Source of the DNA: Candidatus Enterovibrio altilux
GTDB taxonomy: Bacteria; Pseudomonadota; Gammaproteobacteria; Enterobacterales; Vibrionaceae
Direction of reading: 5' to 3'
DNA length: 64,000 nucleotides
NCBI RefSeq assembly: GCF_002381345.1
Contig: NZ_CP020660.1
Location: 1,488,001-1,552,000, forward strand
The translations under genes and the position numbers were made by a program. The notes below the pieces were generated by a model, which had not been told where the DNA came from, searched no databases, and saw only the letters and a program-made list of their open reading frames with translations. This document shows, in pieces, positions 1-9,574 of this stretch. Position 1 is the stretch's first letter, and each line of letters begins with the position of its first letter.

Positions 1-1528
1 CATCTTTGCTTTCTTGCGGCACAGGTAGCATGTCGAATATGCCACCGCCGTTGTTGTTTACGACAATGATAACAAGAGGGTGAGAATTTTGCGATAAGAG
101 CGCAAAACTATTTAAATCATAAAGTGCAGATATATCACCAAGCAGACACACCATTGAGCGTTGATTTGCGCGTTGAATCCCAGATGTTGTCGCAATAAGA
201 CCATCAATGCCTGAAGCGCCGCGATTAGCATAAACATTTATATCGGGTAAACACGCACACATATCAAGAAGACGAATTACTAAACTGTTGCCGATAAACA
301 GGTCACTGCAAGTATCAATCCAATTTGTAAAGTCCGTCGCCATTGCAAGTTCAGAAATAGATGCTGACATTTCAAGTTTCTCCTGAATCATCGTCTGATA
401 ACGTTTACTGGCCGATGCTAATGCGCGGCACCAGTTAGTCACATCTGATGTAGGCCTGATGATGTCGTCTGTGTTAATAATAAGTTGCTCTGCAATGCAA
501 TCTAGCTTTCCAATAATACGAAAAGCTTGTAGATGCCTCGGATCAAGACGGCCCGGATGATTATCCACTAACCAATAATCTCCTTTAAATTTGGCCATAA
601 ACTGCCCTAGGCGTTTTGAAACTAATCGACTACCAAATTGTACAATAACAGCCGTTTGACATAGTAAATTAAAGCATGCTTGGTTTTGCATCCAAACATC
701 AAAACCTGCAAAGTCAGACCCCATTCCAGATTGAGGATCACAAAGAAGTGGCCAACCTAACTTTTTCGACAAAACCTGAATTACACGTCGCTCTTTTCGC
801 GATAAGCGTCCAGTAATGATAATTCCTTTTTTACACTGAACATTTTGCCAATGCATAATGATACTCGAGGTATTCAGCCATAAATTCTTTGTTTCTGTTT
901 TAACAAATGTTAAATATCGAACGTTACTTTCAAGCCATGCAGTTACGGGCAGAAGGTAACTATTGGCTATGTCCAATTCTCCATATAAAGGTTCGGGGAA
1001 GGGGCAATTAATGTGAAAACTGCCTCCTGCCTGGGCTTGTGCATACAATTTTTCATCTAACGTCGATAATAGCCAAGCAGGGCTTATCAATTCAGAAGGG
1101 GAAGGCAAATTACAGCTAAAATCCACATGTTCGCCAAAAATGTTGAGTTGGCTAATCGCCTGATTAGCACCACACTGGATCAACTCGGTAGGTCTATCAG
1201 CGGTTAACAATATAAGTTTCTCGCGAGTTAAGTGGCTTTCCGTAACCGAAGAAAGAAGATTTGCTACCGCAGTGCCTGACGTTACGATTACTGCAATGGG
1301 TTTATCTGATGCTTTTGCCAACCCAAGAGCTAGAAAACCTAGACCTCTTTCATCAAAATGGGTATGAAGCCGTAATGAAAAATCATCGCTTTTCCTTAAA
1401 ATTTCAGCCTCGAGCGTTAATGGCGTAGAACGAGAACCCGGCGCGATGCAGATGTCTGTTATACCAGCACGTTGTAATGACATAAGCATTAGTTTTGCCC
1501 AGATGCGATTGAGAGTAGATTGCTTCAT
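1..1528 (-). CDS. menD: MenD, 2-succinyl-5-enolpyruvyl-6-hydroxy-3-cyclohexene-1-carboxylate synthase (3' end off the window)
   Basis: ThDP-dependent enzyme of menaquinone synthesis that joins isochorismate and 2-oxoglutarate (family knowledge). I translated the minus strand from 1528 to the window edge: 509 codons with no stop, so the visible part is intact and about 45 residues are missing against a usual length near 556. The protein starts MKQSTLNRIWAKL. It has the N-terminal ThDP-domain motif HFDERGLGFLALG, whose Glu is the ThDP-activating residue, and near the edge the cofactor-binding segment GDISALYDLNS followed by VVNNNGGGIFDMLP. The ATG overlaps the menF stop codon as ATGA, so the two are translationally coupled in one operon reading leftwards. 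Retention implies the cell still makes menaquinone for anaerobic respiration, provided the rest of the pathway lies to the left. Confidence 0.95.
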   Translation of the reverse strand, partial: MKQSTLNRIWAKLMLMSLQRAGITDICIAPGSRSTPLTLEAEILRKSDDFSLRLHTHFDERGLGFLALGLAKASDKPIAVIVTSGTAVANLLSSVTESHLTREKLILLTADRPTELIQCGANQAISQLNIFGEHVDFSCNLPSPSELISPAWLLSTLDEKLYAQAQAGGSFHINCPFPEPLYGELDIANSYLLPVTAWLESNVRYLTFVKTETKNLWLNTSSIIMHWQNVQCKKGIIITGRLSRKERRVIQVLSKKLGWPLLCDPQSGMGSDFAGFDVWMQNQACFNLLCQTAVIVQFGSRLVSKRLGQFMAKFKGDYWLVDNHPGRLDPRHLQAFRIIGKLDCIAEQLIINTDDIIRPTSDVTNWCRALASASKRYQTMIQEKLEMSASISELAMATDFTNWIDTCSDLFIGNSLVIRLLDMCACLPDINVYANRGASGIDGLIATTSGIQRANQRSMVCLLGDISALYDLNSFALLSQNSHPLVIIVVNNNGGGIFDMLPVPQESKD

Positions 1529-2886
1529 CCCGCTCTTTTTTCCATCTCAATATCTAAACCAGACGCTTTAGCTATTGGTTTTGCATTTTTACATGGTAAT
1601 GGTGCAGGTTTTAACAAGTTCATGAGGGTTGATATTTTTTTGTTTAATTCTTCCCATTCTGTTTCTGGCTCAGAACCAGGCACAATCCCTGCTCCTGCAA
1701 AAAGATGTAGTGTATTTCCCATTATTAATGCGCTCCGTATTGCAACACAAAATTCGCTGCGATTATGGCCAAAAAAACCGATCGAACCACTGTACCAGCC
1801 ACGAGCAAAAGGTTCGTTGTCGGTAATAAATTTAACTGCGTTGTCACGAGGAAGGCCTGCAATAGCTGCCGTAGGCTGAAGCATTTCAAGCAAGGTAGAA
1901 CTAGATATATTATTCTTCAATGTTGCAGCAATATCACGTTTTAGGTGTTGCACTTTGCGAAGTCGAATAAGATGCGGTGATGCCTCCACCTCAAGATTAA
2001 TACTATACTTAGCAAGGCGAGTTTCGATATCTTTAACCACTAACTGATTTTCGTAGATATTCTTGGGATCACTAAACAACCACTGTGCCAAGGCATGATC
2101 ATCTTGAGCTGTTTTTCCCCGTCCAATGGTCCCTGCCAGTGCTTCTGTGTGTAGTTTATGATGATGACGATGAAACAAACGTTCAGGTGTGGACCCAATA
2201 AAGCAGTGCTTTTCATCAAGTGCAAACAAAAAATGAAAATTAGCCCCGTTTTGTGATCGGCTAGCTTTTAATAATTGAAGTGCTGAAATATTGCGATCTA
2301 AAGTTAACGATGTTTGTCTAGCCAACACTACTTTTTGCAAGTCAGTGGCGTGAATTTCTGCCAATGCTTTGTTCAGAATGTTCGCCCATTGCGGAAATAC
2401 CGGGGAATGTTCGATACTCATAATATTACATTCTGGGTTACCCAGCGAGATAACAGCATCAGACAATTGAGTGATTGCAGCGTATGATTTTTGGATATCA
2501 TCACCTACATTTAAAGACAATGTCCATATATTGTTAATACGAGATAGTTCTATCTGCGGCAGAAAAAAGAAAAATTGTGCACAGCATTGATTATGTTCTG
2601 TTCTGCCATCAAAAGAACGTCCACCCCAAATTTTTTGTCCTTCAACAAGTGCTAATTCTGCGATGAAAGGGTTTGAAAAAGTATGAACTTGTCCAAGTGC
2701 AACGGTTTCTTCATGACCATCACGTGATTGCCAATAGAACTTAGGAAACAACGATTGTGCATTCAGCCATTCCATCGGATCAATTCCGTCGGGCAGTAAC
2801 AAAGGTATGTTTAACCGCGGTTGAGTTGTAGACAAGGTAACCAATGCCTCACTAAGTTGGGCAATCGCATGACTCAAATTGGTCAA
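1525..2886 (-). CDS. menF: MenF, isochorismate synthase
   Basis: Converts chorismate to isochorismate, the first committed step of menaquinone synthesis. 453 residues, close to the usual 430-450. The C-terminal two thirds is a chorismate-binding domain: KVVLAR with Lys185 (general base position), TEALAGT with Glu248, and the C-terminal motif AGAGIVPGSEPETEWEEL. The context (menF overlapping menD by 4 bp) favours MenF over the siderophore paralogue EntC. Start at 2886 (MTNLSHAIAQL) follows a plausible family N-terminus. No promoter was obvious upstream; the 330 bp beyond it hold no gene. Confidence 0.95.
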   Translation of the reverse strand: MTNLSHAIAQLSEALVTLSTTQPRLNIPLLLPDGIDPMEWLNAQSLFPKFYWQSRDGHEETVALGQVHTFSNPFIAELALVEGQKIWGGRSFDGRTEHNQCCAQFFFFLPQIELSRINNIWTLSLNVGDDIQKSYAAITQLSDAVISLGNPECNIMSIEHSPVFPQWANILNKALAEIHATDLQKVVLARQTSLTLDRNISALQLLKASRSQNGANFHFLFALDEKHCFIGSTPERLFHRHHHKLHTEALAGTIGRGKTAQDDHALAQWLFSDPKNIYENQLVVKDIETRLAKYSINLEVEASPHLIRLRKVQHLKRDIAATLKNNISSSTLLEMLQPTAAIAGLPRDNAVKFITDNEPFARGWYSGSIGFFGHNRSEFCVAIRSALIMGNTLHLFAGAGIVPGSEPETEWEELNKKISTLMNLLKPAPLPCKNAKPIAKASGLDIEMEKRAG

Positions 2887-3215
2887 GTTAACCTCACTAG
2901 TACCTGCAACCCAAAACTATTTGTCTGATCCCATGATATTTTGCTTTAGCAGCTACGAGACTAGTTGCTATGATTTTTATTCTTGATTGTGCACTTTATT
3001 CTTTGATGCAATCCAGACAAAAAATAAATACTTTATAGTAAATTCAATTAAATATTTTATAAAAAATACATTTCATAAGGTGATTAATATTGAGGAAAAG
3101 TGAATATGTTAGGTTAATATCCTAACATATCCGTATTTAATGATTGTATTTCTATGTTCGTATGACTTGTTACTATTAGTCACTGATTATATGCTGAATT
3201 ATTAGTGTAATTTGT
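2887..3215. other. Gene-free spacer upstream of menF
   Basis: AT-rich sequence with no supported open reading frame. It must hold the menF promoter, but I could not choose one among several AT-rich candidates. The only clear structure is the perfect inverted repeat at 3104-3130, listed separately. Confidence 0.5.
3104..3130. repeat. Perfect 10-bp inverted repeat
   Basis: ATATGTTAGG, a 7-nt spacer, then CCTAACATAT: ten perfectly paired bases. No T-run follows on either strand, so it is not a typical intrinsic terminator. It could be an operator-like site or RNA hairpin; no function can be assigned. Confidence 0.6.
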
Positions 3216-3562
3216 GGCTTTGTTTCCTAATTCGAGTTTACATAGTAAACTCCAACATGCTTCACGATCATATGATCGTTTTTATTTTAGGCATGCCCAG
3301 CTCTGGAGGCTTATTTAACGCTTTCATCGTGGCATAAATTTTACTAATTTGGAGACTATAGTCATTTAGAAGCAATGTTTTGAGTTAAAAAACTTCCAGG
3401 AGGACATTGAGTTTAAGAGATCACAATTCTCAGATTAGTGAAACTTACGCAATGATGAAAGCGTTAAATAAGCTGATAGGATTAGGTATGCCTAAAACAA
3501 AAGTGCTCATCTAATAGCTAGCCATGTGGAAATGTTTTATCTGAACTTAAATTAAAAAAACC
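3216..3562. mobile_element. MITE-like tail-to-tail derivative of the resident IS5-family element
   Basis: Begins with the IS end GGCTTTGTTTCCTAATTCGAG and reads as the reverse complement of the transposase 3' end to about 3360. It then switches to the same 3' end in forward orientation (GTTTTGAGTTAAAAAACTTCC onwards) and stops in a decayed opposite end (ACTTAAATTAAAAAAACCTT). The whole transposase body is missing, so the ~345 bp unit is essentially two facing copies of one IS end and cannot code for transposase. It sits just upstream of, and probably interrupts, the rlmD relic. Confidence 0.7.
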
Positions 3563-3589
3563 TTGAATAATCGACATCTGCGTTGAATG

Positions 3590-4091
3590 CTTTATTGCTA
3601 GTTTTTGAACTGTGAAATTTTATACAAGTGGGTGTTTAGATTAATGAATAAATAGTCACAAAGCATTGATGTGACTAATGCCGACATCGCATGCTCGCAT
3701 TTTTGACTTGTTATGCAGTCTTATAAACTTGAGTTTACCGTTGGTAAAACAAGCATTAAAATGGCGAAGTTTAAATGGACTGCAGCCATGGTTACACACC
3801 CCAGCAAAAACGCTAGTTGTAAGGAAATTAACCAATGTAATCTTTTCTATGTCAATCTAGAACTTGATGCTAAGCAAATAGACTAGATAAACGAAAATAT
3901 AATAAAATTTTACTTAATTTCATCAAATGTATCACATAATGTATTAAATGTACAATGATACTTAAAAAATATCATATATGGTACTTAGAGTCAATGGCAA
4001 TGTTAGTCAACAGCATAGACTGCAAAACACTGACAATCAGGATGGTATGCTGGTTTATGCTCGAACCTTCTTTAATATTGAAATGATTTGA
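3590..4091 (+). pseudogene. rlmD: rlmD relic (23S rRNA m5U1939 methyltransferase), 3' third only
   Basis: Three collinear pieces in shifting frames match RlmD/RumA. First, NFIQVGV-stop-INE-stop-IVTKH at about 3615, against family FIQVN...VN.KMV..AL. Second, IFDLLCSLINLSLPL at about 3700, against the SAM-binding DLFCGxGNFxLPL, followed one frame over by MVTHPSKNASC and NLFYVNLELDAKQ. Third, near the end, NTDNQDGMLVYART against the family tail HTGHxExMxLxxR. Stops and frameshifts kill it, and the SAM motif has lost its glycines. rlmD directly upstream of relA is the usual gamma-proteobacterial order, which supports the call. The 5' part was removed where the IS derivative now lies. The last stop (4089-4091) overlaps the relA promoter. 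Confidence 0.8.
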
Positions 4092-4106
4092 GTGTATTGA
4101 TATAAA
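4078..4106 (+). promoter_or_regulatory. Probable sigma-70 promoter of relA
   Basis: TTGAAA at 4078-4083, a 17-bp spacer and TATAAA at 4101-4106, close to consensus. The relA ATG is only 15 bp beyond, with AGGA at 4111-4114 as a likely ribosome site, so the leader would be very short. The box lies inside the end of the decayed rlmD gene, so relA may no longer depend on an upstream operon. Confidence 0.55.
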
Positions 4107-4121
4107 ATACAGGATAATAAA

Positions 4122-6329
4122 ATGGTCGCAATTCGTAGCGCGCACCTTAATAGTAAAGAATTTATTCTTAAAAGCTGGGTCGATAGTTTAGCCCAAGAAA
4201 CCATTGTTTCTGAGACATTGATTAATGCTTATCGTCATTGTCAGTCATTGAGTAATGAAGATAGTCTCGGACAACCACTTTGGTGTGGGCGTGAAATGAT
4301 TGAGATCCTTGTCACATTGAGTATGGACCAGGAGACGTTATTGTCCGCACTTCTTTTTTCCGTTGTGGAAGAAGGTTTGTTAGACAACGAAGCATTGACT
4401 GAAAAATACGGCAATGCCATTGCGAAAATAGTTGATGGCGTTCAAAAAATGGCAACAATTCGATATTTAAATGCAACAACTGGAGCAGCTGCAGCATCAA
4501 CGCAAATCAATAATGTCCGTCGCATGTTACTCTCGATGGTTGATGATTTGCGTTGTGTGGTTATTAAGCTTGCCGAACGTATAACCCATTTACGACAAGT
4601 GAAAAATGAACCAGATGAAGTTCGCCGAACCGTTGCAAAAGAGTGTGCAAATATCTATGTTCCACTTGCAAATTGTTTGGGTATTGGCCAGCTTAAATGG
4701 GAAATTGAAGATTATGCTTTTCGCTATCAGGATTCTTTTACCTATAAACAGATTGCTAAACAGTTGGCTGAAAGGCGTATAGATCGCGAGCAATATATTG
4801 ATGTGTTTGTGACAGATTTGCAGCAGTCAATGGAAGCTTTAAACATTAACGCACAGGTGTATGGTCGGCCAAAGCACATCTACAGCATCTGGCAAAAAAT
4901 GCAGGAAAAAAATCTTAATTTTGGTGAGCTTTTTGATGTGCGTGCCGTGCGTATCATTGCAAACCAGCTGCAGGACTGTTACGCAGCATTAGGTGTGGTA
5001 CACACCAAGTACTGCCACCTCCCCAAAGAGTTTGATGATTACGTGGCACATCCTAAACCGAATGGCTATCAATCCATCCATACTGTTGTGTTAGGGCTGG
5101 AAGGCAAAATAGTTGAGATTCAAATACGCACCAAACAAATGCACGAGAATGCTGAGTTAGGGGTTGCGGCTCACTGGAAATACAAAGAAGGTGCCACTGC
5201 AAGCCATAGCTGTTGCGACGAGAGAATCATTTGGTTACGTAAACTACTTGAGTGGCAGGAAGAAATGTCTGATTCTAGTACAATGCTGGATGAGTTACGT
5301 AGCCAAGTTTTTGATGATCGTGTGTATGCATTTACGCCTCGTGGTGATGTTGTAAATTTACCGGTTGGTGCCACACCCTTGGATTTTGCCTATCACATTC
5401 ACTCTGAAGTGGGTCATCGCTGCATTGGCGCAAAAGTGGAAGGGCGCATTGTACCATTCACATACCACCTGCAAATGGGTGATACAGTTGAGATTATTAC
5501 GCAAAAGGAATCAAACCCTTCACGTGATTGGCTAAACTTTAGGCAAGGTTTCGTCAATTCAGGTCGTGCTCGTGCGAAAATCAACGCATGGTTCCGTAAG
5601 CAATCACGTGTTAACGACACTATTACAGGCAAAGAAATGCTCGGTACTGAGCTCGCAAAAATTGGTGCTACCAGTAAAGATGCATTACTCGTGGTGAAAC
5701 GCTTTAACATGAACAGTTTGGAAGAAGTTTATGCGGGGGTCGGTAGTGGCGACTTACGTATCAATCAAGTGTTACATTATATTAATTTTTTGGTAAATAA
5801 ACCTACCAAAGTTAAAGTAAAGCCATATCTTTTTAAAAAATTTAACCGAACAGAAACGTCGACAACTGCACAAAAAATACGCCGTGATGCAGTGGTGAAA
5901 GGAGTCGATAACATAATGACGCACCTAGCCAATTGTTGTAAGCCTATTTCGGGTGATGTAATTACAGGCTATATCACTCGAAGTCGGGGTATCTCTGTTC
6001 ACCGCGCGGATTGCGATAGGCTTAAAGAACTTCGTCATCATGTCCCTGAACGTTTTATTGAAACAGTGTGGAGAGGTAATTTTAATGGTACTTTTCAAAT
6101 TAGAGTGCGCGTGTTAGTGACTGAACGAAATGGTTTAATCAAAGATCTTACGAATGCACTGACTATTGAAAAAGTGCAAATTTTTGGCATGCAAAGTCGC
6201 GCCCATTATAAGCAAGAAATATCAATCATAGACTTTGATTTAGAGCTCAGTTACCTGGGAATTTTAAGTCGCGTAGTAGGTCGACTCAAGCGAGTGCAAG
6301 ATGTGCATGAGGTAAAACGTCTGCACTGA
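4122..6329 (+). CDS. relA: RelA, (p)ppGpp synthetase I
   Basis: Ribosome-associated enzyme that makes (p)ppGpp from ATP and GTP/GDP when uncharged tRNA enters the A site. 735 residues against about 744 in E. coli, so full length. Domains: degenerate HD hydrolase domain (1-200, where the metal-binding His-Asp is replaced, e.g. LFSVVEEG), as expected for RelA rather than SpoT; synthetase domain (about 235-370) with GRPKHIYSIW, ELFDVRAVRI and YQSIHTVV; TGS (about 400-465); zinc-finger/CC domain with HLANCCKPISGD near 600; ACT/RRM (657-735). ELFDVRAVR is the RelA-type acidic loop, unlike the SpoT form. Start ATG has AGGA 8 bp upstream. It stands alone between IS-filled gaps, with a relic of its usual neighbour rlmD upstream. 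Confidence 0.97.
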   Translation: MVAIRSAHLNSKEFILKSWVDSLAQETIVSETLINAYRHCQSLSNEDSLGQPLWCGREMIEILVTLSMDQETLLSALLFSVVEEGLLDNEALTEKYGNAIAKIVDGVQKMATIRYLNATTGAAAASTQINNVRRMLLSMVDDLRCVVIKLAERITHLRQVKNEPDEVRRTVAKECANIYVPLANCLGIGQLKWEIEDYAFRYQDSFTYKQIAKQLAERRIDREQYIDVFVTDLQQSMEALNINAQVYGRPKHIYSIWQKMQEKNLNFGELFDVRAVRIIANQLQDCYAALGVVHTKYCHLPKEFDDYVAHPKPNGYQSIHTVVLGLEGKIVEIQIRTKQMHENAELGVAAHWKYKEGATASHSCCDERIIWLRKLLEWQEEMSDSSTMLDELRSQVFDDRVYAFTPRGDVVNLPVGATPLDFAYHIHSEVGHRCIGAKVEGRIVPFTYHLQMGDTVEIITQKESNPSRDWLNFRQGFVNSGRARAKINAWFRKQSRVNDTITGKEMLGTELAKIGATSKDALLVVKRFNMNSLEEVYAGVGSGDLRINQVLHYINFLVNKPTKVKVKPYLFKKFNRTETSTTAQKIRRDAVVKGVDNIMTHLANCCKPISGDVITGYITRSRGISVHRADCDRLKELRHHVPERFIETVWRGNFNGTFQIRVRVLVTERNGLIKDLTNALTIEKVQIFGMQSRAHYKQEISIIDFDLELSYLGILSRVVGRLKRVQDVHEVKRLH

Positions 6330-6349
6330 ACATTGGAAAAATACATAAA

Positions 6350-6376
6350 GTGAGAGCATTGGCGTCTCTTTTTTTA
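6350..6376 (+). terminator. Weak candidate terminator after relA
   Basis: A short hairpin GAGAG ... CTCTT, 20 bp after the relA stop, followed directly by a run of seven T. The stem is only four to five pairs, so the call is tentative. Confidence 0.35.
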
Positions 6377-6424
6377 AAATGACATATATTTTAGTTCAAA
6401 TAAAATATGCGTGTAGACATTGCT

Positions 6425-8216
6425 CGATTTTATTTACTCATTAAAATGTAGATAACAAATTTCAACATGATTAACGATTAAATAATCTCTTTCGTTTCAG
6501 GCATCACTAGTCTAGTCAGCTGACTTAAAGCTTTTATTGTTACGGAGGTTTCATCTGTCAGGGCATTACAATCCTGTAGGCTCAATGTTTCTCCGAGCAG
6601 CTTGTCGATTCGAGAACACTGCCGTTTCTGCTAGGACATGTTTATGGTAACCGACTTTGTTTTCTGCAGTAGGGAATTAAATTACCAATTTATGCTCTAA
6701 ACAACTAGGCTCACTTAAATATTCAGGTACATGAACAAATTTCGCTACAAAATAACTAACCGAAAGCAATATAATTAAGCTATTAATCAATAGTGGCTTA
6801 CTAATCTCCTGAATTGATGAAGAAGCCATGCAACTATAGAATCAAATGAATAGGATCATGATGGAAACCTAACTTATTTAGCGACTTAGCTATTACGAAA
6901 GGTTATCATAGTTAAACGTGTATTTTCACTGCCATCAAGAGGACTGCAAGGATTCATAAGGTCTGTCTTCAAATTTGCCCCATTACCGTTGTCATGCCAT
7001 CATTATTCATGTATTAGCAAGCAAACTAAAACGATTGGCGTTATCTTTAAGACTAAGACTAAGACTAAGACTAAGACTAAGACTAAAGGAACCATCCGGC
7101 ACTTAGTCATTGATTCTACGGAGCTAAAAATTTATAGAGAGGGTGACGGGAAAGTACAAAAGCATGGCACTGATGGGGAATCGTGAATTTGGCGTAAATC
7201 ATGTTTAGCGGTAGGTATAAATACGCATGAAATAATTGCTGCTGCGTTAACTGCATCAAGTGTGGCTGAAGGTGAAGTGCTGCCTAACTTGCTAAAATAA
7301 ACCTATCGAAGAATCCATAAGATATCAAGTGATGGCGCTTATGATACCAGACAATCTTACAAAACCCTTTATATCAAAAAAGCGGGTTTACTCATCCTAC
7401 CAAGAAAAAATAACTTTATGGGAATGAGATTATCTGTATAATTGCTGGTAACTGACCGTTAAATGTAATTTGCTCTAGACTCTCCGTTTCCCATCAGTAC
7501 TATGCCTTTTTATTTTTCATGCTTCTTACCGTAAATTTTGAGCCCCGTAAAATTAATGGCTAAGTGCTGTTTGCTTCTTTTATTCTTCGTCTTGAACGTG
7601 ACGTTCATTGCTTCGGCTCGCTTGTGCATGCATTAATGGTGAGGGTATGACAATGGTAGCTGAGCAAGTTTGCAAACAAAATTAAGAAATCCTTGAAGAC
7701 TTCTTAATGCATTGTAAATACGCATTTCACCATGTGTGCCATTGTAGTGGCTAAACCGCTAAATAAACGAGGTTTTTCCATGATTATCCGGTTTAGTTTG
7801 ATTCGATAGCTGAATAACTTTTTCATTAATCTAGTAATATTGGTGAGCCATGATCAATTAAAGCTTGATTATATTGTTTCCAGTTAGTTATTTTATAGTG
7901 AAGATTGTTCATACACCTGAATATTTAAGTGAGCTTAATTATTTAGAGTGTTGATTGAGAATTTTATTTCTTTATTTAGGAAATAAAGCTGGTTACCACC
8001 AACGTTCCTTAACAAAAATAGCAATGGTTCGAGCCAATAAACTACTGGTAGGAACATCAAGCTTAAGGAATTACGCAACTCAGATTAGTGAAATCAACGG
8101 CATGATAAAATGTTAAAGATGTTGATAGAGTTAGATATGCCTAACACGAAAGTGATCGTCTAATAGTGATATGTTGGGATTTGCTATCTAAATGCGAATT
8201 GGTAAATAAAGTTAGT
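6425..8216. mobile_element. Large palindromic array of degenerate IS5-family copies
   Basis: Four segments of the same IS. (1) 6425-6652: transposase 3' end, reverse complement. (2) From 6653 a decayed IS start (GACTTTGTTTTCTGCAG) leads into the transposase read on the plus strand to about 7440, carrying the catalytic-Asp segment LVIDSTELKIY and the GDGAYD-type segment, with several stops. (3) 7441-7989: transposase 5' half on the minus strand, ending in AGGAAATAAAGC. (4) 7991-8216: transposase 3' end on the plus strand. The two halves mirror each other. In segment 3 about 280 bp is missing between two copies of an ACCGYTAAATG-like word, which suggests a microhomology deletion. No intact transposase remains. 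Confidence 0.85.
7049..7084 (+). repeat. (AAGACT)6 microsatellite inside the transposase relic
   Basis: Six tandem AAGACT units, coding for alternating Lys-Thr in the old transposase frame. The minus-strand copies elsewhere in the window carry only one or two such units (AAGACGAAGACTAAA type), so this copy has expanded in place and in frame. Confidence 0.9.
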
Positions 8217-8344
8217 TAGATAGAAAGTAATTATTTAGTTCCTTGACTTAAAAAATAATGCCACATATTTATAATATAAAGGTTTTTGATAAATATAAAA
8301 ATTTATTTTTAGATGCCTTTATAAAAATGCAATGTACGGTGAAA

Positions 8345-9427
8345 TTAGGTGTGGTCCTTTGCAAATGTTTTCATGTAATCTACAAGAGATTGAACTCCTT
8401 CCAGCAACATAGCGTTATAGATAGAAGCGCGTATTCCACCCACGTTACGGTGACCTTTTAATCCGACAAGGTATTGTGCTTGTGCATTTACCAAAAAACT
8501 AGATTCTAATTCAGAATTCGTCAATTGGAACGGAATGTTCATCAAAGAACGATTAGTTTCATGAATATTATTTAAATAAAAATTTGATGTGTCAACACAA
8601 TCATACAGTAGAGCTGCTTTTTTTTCATTCTTCATATGTATTGCTTCAACGCCACCTTGGGCAAGAAGCCACTTATAAATTTCACCCGCCAGATACCAAC
8701 TAAAAGTAGGAGGAGTATTGAACATTGACTTTTTATCAACAAGCGTGGTATAGTTTAAGACACTTGGGAGAAATGTTTTTGCCTTACCAAGTAAGTCATC
8801 ATGAATAATAACTAGCGTAATGCCTGCAATACCAATATTCTTCTGAGCACTAGCATAAATCACGCCATACTTAGATACATCGATTGGACGAGACAAAATC
8901 GTTGAAGACATATCTGCAACAATTGGCTTATTAGTCTCAGGCAGATCCCGAATTTCGATGCCATCAATCGTTTCATTTGAGCAAAAATGGATATACGCTG
9001 CGTCCGAGCTCAACTTCCAACTTTTAGCTGGTAATACTGTGCGCTTTCCATCAACCGTGGCTAGCACCTTGACTATGTTTGGTGTACAGTATTTTTTCGC
9101 TTCTTGAGCCGCACTGTTAGCCCAAAAACCAGTATCAATATAGTCAGCACTAGTGTTATTGCCGAGAAGGTTCATTGGTACTGCCGCAAATTGTGCTCGT
9201 GCTCCACCCTGACAATACACAACATGGTAGTCATCAGGAATAGACAGCAAAGTACGGAGAGCTTTTTCTGCATCAGAAACAATCATCAAAAATTCTTTAC
9301 TGCGGTGAGATATTTCCATGACTGACGAACCAATTCCATCCCAGTTTGCTAATTTTGATTGGATACTTACCAAAACTTTTTGTGGTAACATTGAAGGACC
9401 AGCTGAGAAGTTGCATACTTTTTTCAT
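8345..9427 (-). CDS. serC: SerC, phosphoserine aminotransferase
   Basis: PLP enzyme of serine synthesis (3-phosphohydroxypyruvate plus glutamate to phosphoserine); the family also serves pyridoxal phosphate synthesis. 360 residues, the family length. N-terminus [16 protein letters not shown] is canonical. The PLP lysine is Lys196 in [12 protein letters not shown], and the C-terminus keeps [21 protein letters not shown] precedes the ATG by about 12 bp. It is a single-gene unit flanked on both sides by IS debris; aroA, a common neighbour in other gammaproteobacteria, is not here. Confidence 0.96.
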   Translation of the reverse strand: MKKVCNFSAGPSMLPQKVLVSIQSKLANWDGIGSSVMEISHRSKEFLMIVSDAEKALRTLLSIPDDYHVVYCQGGARAQFAAVPMNLLGNNTSADYIDTGFWANSAAQEAKKYCTPNIVKVLATVDGKRTVLPAKSWKLSSDAAYIHFCSNETIDGIEIRDLPETNKPIVADMSSTILSRPIDVSKYGVIYASAQKNIGIAGITLVIIHDDLLGKAKTFLPSVLNYTTLVDKKSMFNTPPTFSWYLAGEIYKWLLAQGGVEAIHMKNEKKAALLYDCVDTSNFYLNNIHETNRSLMNIPFQLTNSELESSFLVNAQAQYLVGLKGHRNVGGIRASIYNAMLLEGVQSLVDYMKTFAKDHT

Positions 9428-9574
9428 TATGAGTAATTATTCCTCTACTATAGTAATAAATTTCAATTATATAAATATTTTACTTAATATTTTCAAATGT
9501 GATTAATACCTTAAGTATGATGGAGAGAGCCTTACTCAAAGTAATATTTATTCTATCAGTGTTCTTTCGATATT

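Noticed and set aside
3678-3860. 60-codon open frame as an independent gene
   Set aside because: It reads through the SAM-binding region of RlmD in the relic and has no ribosome site; it is part of that pseudogene.
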